A DNA stretch of 5,249 bases from Maricaulis sp963976135 (lineage in GTDB: Bacteria > Pseudomonadota > Alphaproteobacteria > Caulobacterales > Maricaulaceae), in the NCBI RefSeq assembly GCF_963976135.1, contig NZ_CAXBKN010000140.1, positions 1 to 5,249 of the forward strand, given 5' to 3'. The notes below the pieces were generated by a model. That model was not told the origin of the DNA and did not search any database. It saw only the letters and a program-made list of their open reading frames with translations. The position numbers and the translations under genes were made by a program. Of the stretch, positions 1-5,249 are shown in pieces (positions within the stretch are counted from its first letter, which is position 1; every line of letters starts with the position of its first letter).

Positions 1-1
1 G

Positions 2-40
2 GCCAAGCCAATGGAGAGCGACATGGACCAGCGCGGCTAA
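2..40 (+). CDS. C-terminal tail of an upstream gene (partial, tentative)
   Basis: The frame that is open from base 2 reads AKPMESDMDQRG and ends at a TAA (38-40). It would be the last 12 codons of a protein that starts outside the window. Support is only positional: it is on the same strand as the next gene, ends 70 bp before it, and its stop lies in the loop of a GC-rich hairpin, as expected at a gene end. Twelve residues are too few to identify a family, and the stop could be a chance one in non-coding DNA. Confidence 0.35.
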   Translation, partial: AKPMESDMDQRG

Positions 41-47
41 GCCGCGC
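31..47. repeat. Perfect 7-bp inverted repeat around a stop codon
   Basis: GCGCGGC (31-37) and GCCGCGC (41-47) are exact reverse complements with TAA as the 3-base loop. A second, imperfect GC hairpin follows at about 48-69: CCCGG, a GAGA loop, CCGGG, then a bulge. Together they could stop or slow transcription from the upstream gene. There is no T-tract, so this is not a classical rho-independent terminator. It could equally stabilise an mRNA 3' end. Confidence 0.45.
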
Positions 48-68
48 CGCCCGGGAGACCGGGGGCGC

Positions 69-92
69 ATTTCACCCGAAATTTCGTGAAAT
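69..92. promoter_or_regulatory. AT-rich nested palindrome upstream of the acetyltransferase (candidate operator)
   Basis: ATTTCAC (69-75) is the exact reverse complement of GTGAAAT (86-92). Between them lies a second perfect palindrome, CGAAATTTCG (77-86), whose centre is offset by one base. Read as half-sites, ATTTC occurs at 69-73 and 81-85, and GAAAT at 78-82 and 88-92. The element is an AT-rich island in GC-rich DNA, ends 18 bp before the acetyltransferase ATG, and lies just upstream of its Shine-Dalgarno. A repressor operator is the likeliest reading; an RNA hairpin in the leader is the alternative. The binding protein is unknown. Confidence 0.45.
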
Positions 93-110
93 CCCACCCG
101 GAGTCTGTCC

Positions 111-779
111 ATGCCTGCCACGACCTCTACGCCTGAATCCCGCCCCGCCCTCGACCCGATGACGCTGCACCCCATGCCGGCGGCGCCGTCGATGGCCTAT
201 CTCAAACCGCTGCTCGCCGATCACCCCAAGATCGAGGCCGGCGATTACAGCTATATCCACTCCTTCACCGATCCGGCGCGCTTCGCCGAGCAGGTGAAAT
301 ACGCCTTCGATTTCATCGATGACCGGCTGGTGATCGGGAAATTCTGCTCGATCGCCGCCGATGTCAGTTTCGTGCTCAATGGCGGCAATCATTTCGCCGA
401 CCGGCTCTCGAGCTATCCCTTCCCGATTTTCGGCTGCTGGGGTGAGCCCGATCCAGGCGCCTGGCCCAATAAGGGCGGCATCATGATCGGCCATGATGTC
501 TGGATCGGCTGGGACGCGACCATTATGCCCGGCGTCATGATCGGCAATGGCGCGATCATCGCCACCAAGGCCGTCGTCACCAGCGATGTCGAACCCTATA
601 CAATCGTCGGCGGCAATCCGGCGCGGATCATCAAACGGCGTTTGCCGGAGGATGTGGCGGCGCGGCTGCAGGCCCTGGCATGGTGGGACTGGCCGGCGGA
701 GCGCATTGCCTCAGCGTCCGGCGCCCTGATGAGTGCAGACATCGACCTGCTGGAAGCGCTCGTCGAAAGCCGCGATTAG
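111..779 (+). CDS. CatB-related O-acetyltransferase (xenobiotic acyltransferase, left-handed beta-helix)
   Basis: This 222-residue protein belongs to the XAT/Vat/CatB group of hexapeptide acetyltransferases. These cytoplasmic trimers transfer acetyl from acetyl-CoA to a hydroxyl group on a small molecule or sugar. Visible marks are GDYSYI (44-49), IGKFCSIA (75-82), the GGNHFADRLSSYPF stretch (91-104) with the expected catalytic His94, a run of hexapeptide turns from IGHDVWIG (126-133) to about 160, and the closing VGGNPARIIKRR (166-177) typical of the family. A helical tail follows. The ATG is chosen because GGAG (100-103) lies 7 bases upstream. Internal ATGs at codons 17, 22 and 28 lack such a site, though the first 27 residues look like a disordered, Pro-rich extension. 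The acceptor cannot be told from sequence: relatives include chloramphenicol and streptogramin acetyltransferases, but most chromosomal members are not resistance genes. The stop overlaps that of the convergent PD40 gene. Confidence 0.92.
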   Translation: MPATTSTPESRPALDPMTLHPMPAAPSMAYLKPLLADHPKIEAGDYSYIHSFTDPARFAEQVKYAFDFIDDRLVIGKFCSIAADVSFVLNGGNHFADRLSSYPFPIFGCWGEPDPGAWPNKGGIMIGHDVWIGWDATIMPGVMIGNGAIIATKAVVTSDVEPYTIVGGNPARIIKRRLPEDVAARLQALAWWDWPAERIASASGALMSADIDLLEALVESRD

Positions 780-1693
780 CGGCCGCGGCGGCCCCGACGT
801 CCGGTGAGCTGACGGACAGTCCCGGTGACGATATCGAGGCTGTAAATGAAGAATCGATTCTCATTCCAGTCGCCGGCCTCGAACAGGATGGTTTGCGGAT
901 TTGGCGAGAGTGACGGAAAATAATGATACTGCCCTGCGTCCGTGGCGGTCAGTAGTTCGGGCGTGCCGCCGGCGCTGACGGTGTATTTGTAGACTTGCGG
1001 TGCGCTCGTCCCGTCCAGCGCCGCAAAGATCAAAGTATCGCCATCGGGCAGAAGGAAGGCTCCTGTCTCGCCTGCCGGACTGTCGGTCAGCTGCCAGGTA
1101 CCGCCGGAGCTCAACTCATAGAGATAGACATCCCGGGTCGGATCTTCGCCCTCTTCTTCCATGATGAAGGTCAGAAAACCGCCATCAAAACTCCAGGCGG
1201 GTTCCGACTTGACGCCCCGGAGGTGATCGAGATTCAACCCGCGCGCTTCGCTGCCATCGGCATTGGCGACCCAGATCGTGGCGTTCGGCCCGCGCCAGGC
1301 GATTCGACTGCCATCGCGCGACCAGGCTGGATCAACGCCGGGGCCGAGATCGATTTCGGCGCCTGTATCGAGGTCGCGGATAATCGCGCGCAGATAGCTC
1401 ATACTTTCGCCGCGCGCGAAGGCAATCCGGTTGCCGGTTGGTGACCATTCCGGTCCCGTCTCCCACATATGCGGGGTTTCGGTGAGGCGTTGCTCGCGAT
1501 TTCGGTTCACATCGAGAATGAACAAATCCGGCACGCGACCTTCCCGGTAGGAATAATACACAATCCGGTCACCCGACGGCGACATGGATCCATGAAAATC
1601 CATGTGCCTGTCACCGGACTGGGCCTGAACAGCGCCCGCCAGGCTGGCAAATCCCATTCCGGCGGCGCACATCACTTTGATAAACCAACGCAT
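776..1693 (-). CDS. Secreted WD40-like (PD40/TolB-type) beta-propeller protein
   Basis: The protein has 305 residues from the ATG chosen. It begins with a signal peptide: basic start MRWFIK, hydrophobic CAAGMGFASLAGA, and a likely cleavage after AVQA (residue 24), so it should be periplasmic. The rest is about six propeller blades carrying the PD40 pattern seen in TolB, for example MSPSGDRIVYYS (37-48), WSPTGNRIAFA (83-93), WSRDGSRIAW (124-133), WSFDGGFLTF (167-176), LLPDGDTLIF (214-223) and SLSPNPQTILF (261-271). Most blades end in a strand such as LFILDVN or IYSLDI followed by RQLT-type residues. Such domains are protein-interaction platforms. There is no N-terminal TolB domain and no tol-pal gene nearby, so it is not TolB itself, and its partner is unknown. 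An in-frame GTG at 1702 would add three residues; the ATG fits the signal peptide better, but the ribosome site is weak for both. The tail, GRRGRRGR, is unusually basic. Confidence 0.88.
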   Translation of the reverse strand: MRWFIKVMCAAGMGFASLAGAVQAQSGDRHMDFHGSMSPSGDRIVYYSYREGRVPDLFILDVNRNREQRLTETPHMWETGPEWSPTGNRIAFARGESMSYLRAIIRDLDTGAEIDLGPGVDPAWSRDGSRIAWRGPNATIWVANADGSEARGLNLDHLRGVKSEPAWSFDGGFLTFIMEEEGEDPTRDVYLYELSSGGTWQLTDSPAGETGAFLLPDGDTLIFAALDGTSAPQVYKYTVSAGGTPELLTATDAGQYHYFPSLSPNPQTILFEAGDWNENRFFIYSLDIVTGTVRQLTGRRGRRGR

Positions 1694-1831
1694 CTCACTC
1701 ACCCACTCTATTCACTCGCGGCCCTACCAAGCCGCCATCTTGCAGCAGAAAGCGTGCCAAAGAAAACCCGCCCCTGTCATTGCCCGAGCCGGACAGCTGA
1801 CGGTGCCCGCACAATTGGTTAGGTTGCGCTC

Positions 1832-3007
<1,176 letters not shown>

Positions 3008-3032
3008 GCGATCCGGGGCCGGGACATGGCCG

Positions 3033-3527
3033 TCAGCGATGGCGCCGGCCGGCACACCTACGGCCCATTCGCAGCCATTGCGTCACCGCCCATGCGGCCG
3101 CCTCATGGCGCAGGCGGGTCAGCGCCTCGTTTGGATCAAGCCAGACCAGCTCGTGATCATCCTCGATCTTGCCCCCTGTCATCGCCGCCAGCTCGCACAG
3201 GAAGAAGCCGCACTGATTGCGCCGGCGTTCTCCAGTTCGCGTGATGGTGAATTGCTCCGCCCGCGTCACCAGGGCGCCAGGCGTGACGGTCCAGCCGGTC
3301 TCCTCGCAAAACTCCCGGGCCAGGGCGTCCGCCTCGCTCTCGCCGGGATCGATCATGCCGCCGGGCAAATCCCAATTGACATAGGTTTCGCGTGCAATCC
3401 GCACCAGGGCGATACGGCCCTTGTCATCAACGGCAATGCCAAAGGCGCAGGGGCGAGCCGGGTAAGGCGGCCCCGCCTCACAAAGGCCGAATTGCGGTAC
3501 AGCCTCGATGGTTTCGCCCGCCGTCAC
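3033..3527 (-). CDS. NUDIX hydrolase
   Basis: This 164-residue cytoplasmic protein has a complete Nudix box at residues 57-79: Gly57, Glu63, then REFCEETGW with Arg71, Glu72, Glu75, Glu76 and Gly78. This is the GX5EX7REUXEEXGU metal and diphosphate-binding motif. The preceding strand context (RIALVRIARETYVNWDLPGG) is standard for the fold. Family members cleave nucleoside diphosphates linked to another moiety, for example ADP-ribose, NADH, oxidised dNTPs or Nudix-type sugar nucleotides; the substrate cannot be assigned here. It starts with GTG, 3 bases after the TAG of the upstream GST gene and in the same frame. No other good start precedes the Nudix fold, and only a weak GGA lies upstream, so translation is probably coupled to the GST. 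It ends 25 bp from the convergent VWA gene, with no clear terminator between them. Confidence 0.92.
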   Translation of the reverse strand: MTAGETIEAVPQFGLCEAGPPYPARPCAFGIAVDDKGRIALVRIARETYVNWDLPGGMIDPGESEADALAREFCEETGWTVTPGALVTRAEQFTITRTGERRRNQCGFFLCELAAMTGGKIEDDHELVWLDPNEALTRLRHEAAAWAVTQWLRMGRRCAGRRHR

Positions 3528-3530
3528 GCG

Positions 3531-4154
3531 CTATCCGGCCGCGTCGACGCGGCCATCATCGGGATCAAGGCCGAGCTCCTGGTCGATGCGGGCAATCCAG
3601 CCACGGACATTGAGAAACTCGTCGAGATTAAACCCGCCCTCATCGGCCAGGCGCGTATAGGCGACCAGGGCGATATCGGCGAGCGTCATCGAATCCCCGA
3701 CGATGAAGTCGCGCGACAGCAGCCGCATCTCCATCACCCCGAGCGCGCGGCGCCCTTTCGCCATCAGGGCTGGGTCGATCGAGTCGTCGGGGAGTTTCAG
3801 GAATGCTTTCTGAAAACGCCGCACGGCGATTGCCGGCTCATGGCTATATTGTTCCCAGAACATCCATTCGAGCATTTTGGCGGTATCGAAGCTATCGGCC
3901 GGGATCAGCGGTGAGCCTCCGGCGAGATGGAATATGATTGCGTTCGACTGGGCCAGGATGCGGCCGTCCTCGCGCTCAAGACAGGGCACCTGCCCGGCCG
4001 GGTTGATAGCGAGAAAATCATCAGTCCGGGTCTCGCCCTTGGCGACATCAATCTCAATCCACTGATAGGGGATGGCGAGATAGTCGGCGGTCCACTTCAC
4101 TTTCAGACAATTACCGCTGCGGCGATCGCCATAAATTCTGACCGGCTGTGACAT
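3531..4154 (-). CDS. Glutathione S-transferase family protein
   Basis: This 207-residue cytosolic protein has the two-domain GST layout. The N-terminal thioredoxin-like domain (about 4-80) starts VRIYGDRRSGNCLKVK, with Ser13 as the probable glutathione-activating residue and a nearby Cys16. It continues with NPAGQVPCL, which holds the cis-proline that contacts the glutathione backbone, and AQSNAI, the Gln-Ser pair that binds the glutamyl group. The helical C-terminal domain follows, with the conserved FIVGDSMTLADIALVAYTR motif. It would conjugate glutathione to electrophiles or reduce peroxides; the substrate is unknown. The ATG at 4154 is preferred because GGAG lies 7 bases upstream, it matches the family N-terminus, and a candidate -10 element overlaps the earlier in-frame ATG at 4184, which would add ten odd residues. 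It is the first gene of a two-gene unit with the NUDIX hydrolase. Confidence 0.92.
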   Translation of the reverse strand: MSQPVRIYGDRRSGNCLKVKWTADYLAIPYQWIEIDVAKGETRTDDFLAINPAGQVPCLEREDGRILAQSNAIIFHLAGGSPLIPADSFDTAKMLEWMFWEQYSHEPAIAVRRFQKAFLKLPDDSIDPALMAKGRRALGVMEMRLLSRDFIVGDSMTLADIALVAYTRLADEGGFNLDEFLNVRGWIARIDQELGLDPDDGRVDAAG

Positions 4155-4179
4155 TGCGAGTCTCCATCGTTTCGCGGCT

Positions 4180-4208
4180 AGCATAACGTGGCTGGCGGAC
4201 AGGTCGAA
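4180..4208 (-). promoter_or_regulatory. Weak candidate promoter for the GST-NUDIX unit
   Basis: On the minus strand TATGCT (4185 to 4180) resembles a -10 box, with TTCGAC (4208 to 4203) 17 bases upstream. The -10 matches the consensus at four of six positions; the -35 is poor. Transcription would start near 4174, about 20 bases before the ATG at 4154, leaving room for the GGAG site. The position is reasonable, but the match is weak. Confidence 0.3.
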
Positions 4209-4249
4209 CAGGCAATGCGGTCCGCCGCCCGGGTGTGACAGCTCGCCCC

Positions 4250-4278
4250 TTGGGGGATGCCGCCGCGCCGCTTATAAG
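4250..4278 (+). promoter_or_regulatory. Candidate sigma-70-type promoter for the chorismate mutase gene
   Basis: TTGGGG (4250-4255) and TATAAG (4273-4278) are separated by 17 bases, the optimal spacing, with good -10 and partial -35 matches. Transcription would start near 4285, giving a leader of about 24 bases before the ATG at 4309. The -35 forms part of a CCCC-TT-GGGG inverted repeat. It lies in the divergent gap between the GST and chorismate mutase genes. Confidence 0.5.
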
Positions 4279-4308
4279 CAAGACAGGACTGCTACAGGTT
4301 GACCCGAT

Positions 4309-4635
4309 ATGAGCACACAGACCGCCGTCACACGCATCAGCCCGGAAGCCTGCACCCGCATGGATCAGGTCCGCGACGGGGTCGATGGAATCGACCGCGA
4401 ACTGGTGGCACTGATCGCCGAACGGGCGCGCTATATGGAGGCGGCCGCCAGGATCAAACCGTCGCGCGATGTCGTCCATGATGACTGGCGGATCGAGGAT
4501 GTTATTGGAAAAGTGCTGGCCGAGTCCCGGCGCCTCGGATTGAGCACCGAGATTGCGGAGCCGGTCTGGCGCGAACTGGTCCGTCAGTCGATCGCCTATG
4601 AATTCGAAGTCTGGGACCGCACCCGCGGGGCCTAG
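4309..4635 (+). CDS. Chorismate mutase, AroQ class, PchB-like
   Basis: This 108-residue all-helical protein is of the type that rearranges chorismate to prephenate (Phe/Tyr synthesis) or, in PchB, splits isochorismate into salicylate and pyruvate. From PEACTRMDQVRDGVDGIDRELV (12-33) through ERARYMEAAARIK (38-50) it lines up without gaps with the PchB sequence as I remember it. The active-site basic residues correspond: Arg22 (PchB Arg14), Arg39 (Arg31) and Lys50 (Lys42). The C-terminal helix ends YEFEVWDRTRGA, close to PchB YWRQTRGA. The PchB Gln90 position appears to be Glu98 here. The size is normal for a single-domain member. No salicylate, siderophore or aromatic-pathway gene lies beside it, so a general chorismate mutase role is more likely than salicylate synthesis. 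The ribosome site is weak (AGG 10 bases before the ATG). The stop overlaps that of the convergent HPt gene. Confidence 0.88.
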   Translation: MSTQTAVTRISPEACTRMDQVRDGVDGIDRELVALIAERARYMEAAARIKPSRDVVHDDWRIEDVIGKVLAESRRLGLSTEIAEPVWRELVRQSIAYEFEVWDRTRGA

Positions 4636-4991
4636 CGGCGCTCGAAACAGCGCCGGGTTACCGCGAAGACGGTGGCCACGCATTGCGCCGCCTCCGGCCA
4701 GGACCCTTGCGGCTGAGTTTCGGCCGTCTCACAGGCCGCGCCGAGCGCAAAGGCTCCGACACCGCGCGCAGCGCCTTTGAGTGTGTGCAGGGCCGAGGTC
4801 CAGGTCTCATGATCGGGAGCCGCTGTAATCAGCGCGATGCAGCGCTCCGCCTGCTCGCACATCAGCGCCAGCAATTCCGCCTTTAGCGCCGCATCACCGC
4901 CCGTATAGCGGGCCAGGTGCGCAGCGTCGAAAACCGGCGCGGGTGCATCGGGTTCGGCTTGGGCCAGACGGTGGGACGAGGCAGATTTCAT
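4632..4991 (-). CDS. HPt domain-containing (histidine phosphotransfer) protein
   Basis: This 119-residue protein is essentially a single HPt four-helix bundle. The signature is HTLKGAARGVGA (69-80): His69 is the phospho-acceptor, followed by Lys72-Gly73 and Gly79-Ala80, matching HxxKGxxxxxGA. The first 20 residues are a Pro/Ala-rich, probably disordered tail. Such proteins relay phosphate between hybrid histidine kinases and response regulators in the cytoplasm; no kinase or regulator is in the window, so its partners are encoded elsewhere. The ATG at 4991 gives the normal size. The frame stays open to 5123 but the extra 44 residues look non-coding and cover the TTAAC pair. No Shine-Dalgarno is visible before this ATG, so the start is less certain than the domain; a GTG somewhat upstream is possible. 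It converges on the chorismate mutase gene with a 4-bp stop overlap. Confidence 0.85.
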   Translation of the reverse strand: MKSASSHRLAQAEPDAPAPVFDAAHLARYTGGDAALKAELLALMCEQAERCIALITAAPDHETWTSALHTLKGAARGVGAFALGAACETAETQPQGSWPEAAQCVATVFAVTRRCFERR

Positions 4992-5012
4992 GGCGGCAAT
5001 TTCGCACGCCCT

Positions 5013-5032
5013 CGTTAACACCACGCTTAACG
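5013..5032. promoter_or_regulatory. TTAAC pair upstream of the HPt gene (CtrA-like candidate)
   Basis: CGTTAA (5013-5018) and TTAACG (5027-5032) form a perfect 6-bp inverted repeat with 8 bases between. The same bases hold a direct repeat of TTAAC at 5015 and 5027. The response regulator CtrA of alphaproteobacteria binds TTAA-N7-TTAA; here the spacing is N8, one base longer. It lies 22-41 bp upstream of the HPt ATG, where a regulator could act. It may instead be an unrelated operator. Confidence 0.3.
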
Positions 5033-5092
5033 CTGCAGCACCGGGCCATAATTTCTTCGCCCAGGGTAAATGAGCGCTTGCCGTCTTTGCCT

Positions 5093-5143
5093 GGAGGTGA
5101 CCGGGCTGCGATGCTCCCGGCACACGCGGGCCCCGGCCGCTGA
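5093..5143 (+). other. Near-perfect Shine-Dalgarno followed by a 10-codon mini-ORF
   Basis: GGAGGTGA (5093-5100) is an essentially full match to the anti-Shine-Dalgarno of 16S rRNA. Ten bases later an ATG (5111) opens a frame reading MLPAHAGPGR and stops at TGA (5141-5143). The ATG lies in the loop of a small hairpin, CCGGG (5101-5105) with CCCGG (5116-5120). It could be a leader peptide, a gene remnant, or chance. No downstream protein gene is visible before the tRNA, so no function is assigned. Confidence 0.2.
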
Positions 5144-5153
5144 AATGAGGCCC

Positions 5154-5181
5154 TTGCTTTGTGGATAATCTCGCGTATGTT
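5154..5181 (+). promoter_or_regulatory. Candidate promoter of the tRNA-Lys gene
   Basis: TTGCTT (5154-5159) and TATGTT (5176-5181) are spaced by 16 bases, in keeping with a housekeeping sigma promoter. Transcription would begin near 5188, about 14 bases before the first base of the tRNA, which is a normal short 5' leader for RNase P processing. A GATAAT at 5164-5169 was considered as an alternative -10 but has no matching -35. Confidence 0.45.
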
Positions 5182-5201
5182 CCGCCGCCTCCAACCCCGG
5201 C

Positions 5202-5249
<48 letters not shown>

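Noticed and set aside
72..494. Minus-strand open frame of 140 codons opposite the acetyltransferase
   Set aside because: It is antisense to a clear hexapeptide-repeat gene and its composition (His/Arg/Gly-rich) is that of a GC-driven shadow frame.
111..779. Acetyltransferase as a dedicated chloramphenicol or streptogramin resistance gene
   Set aside because: The fold matches CatB/Vat, but there is no mobile element or resistance context, and most chromosomal relatives have other or unknown acceptors.
776..1693. Assignment of the propeller protein as TolB
   Set aside because: It is shorter than TolB, lacks the N-terminal alpha/beta domain and has no tol-pal neighbours; only the PD40 repeats are shared.
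1694..1831. Promoters in the PD40/VWA divergent gap
   Set aside because: TTGGCA-like and TTGCCC-like hexamers exist on either strand, but none has an acceptable -10 at 16-18 bp.
3008..3032. Bidirectional terminator between the VWA and NUDIX genes
   Set aside because: Only a 4-bp GGCC/GGCC pairing is visible, with no T-tract on either strand.
4992..5123. N-terminal 44-residue extension of the HPt protein
   Set aside because: The extra residues have no HPt family counterpart and cover the TTAAC pair; the ATG at 4991 gives a normal-sized HPt protein.

Overview
The window looks like a GC-rich alphaproteobacterial chromosome, broadly Caulobacterales/Maricaulales/Hyphomonadales-like. This placement is an inference from codon use (strong G/C at third positions) and protein flavour, backed only weakly by a CtrA-like TTAA pair. 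No marker gene fixes the genus. No phage, transposase, CRISPR or plasmid signal was seen.

Layout, left to right. Bases 2-40 are probably the last 12 codons of an upstream gene, followed by GC hairpins and an AT-rich nested palindrome (69-92). A CatB-type hexapeptide acetyltransferase follows (111-779, +). It converges on a secreted WD40-like/PD40 beta-propeller protein (776-1693, -), and the two stop codons overlap by 4 bp. A 138-bp divergent gap separates that gene from a CoxE-like VWA-domain protein (1832-3007, +). The VWA gene converges, with a 25-bp gap, on a two-gene minus-strand unit: a GST-family protein (3531-4154) followed by a NUDIX hydrolase (3033-3527). These two sit in the same reading frame, separated by one amber stop and one codon. 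Divergent from the GST is a PchB-like AroQ-class chorismate mutase (4309-4635, +) with a plausible sigma-70 promoter. It converges on a small HPt phosphotransfer protein (4632-4991, -), again with a 4-bp stop overlap. The right edge holds the 5' two thirds of tRNA-Lys(CTT) (5202-5249, +).

The genes do not form one pathway. Only GST-NUDIX is a clear operon. The rest alternate in strand as single-gene units packed tail to tail. I see no convincing undescribed multi-gene system. The points most worth checking are the nested palindrome before the acetyltransferase, the one-stop GST/NUDIX arrangement, the Gln-to-Glu change in the chorismate mutase active site, the VWA protein without an adjacent MoxR ATPase, the TTAAC pair before the HPt gene, and a near-perfect Shine-Dalgarno before only a 10-codon ORF.
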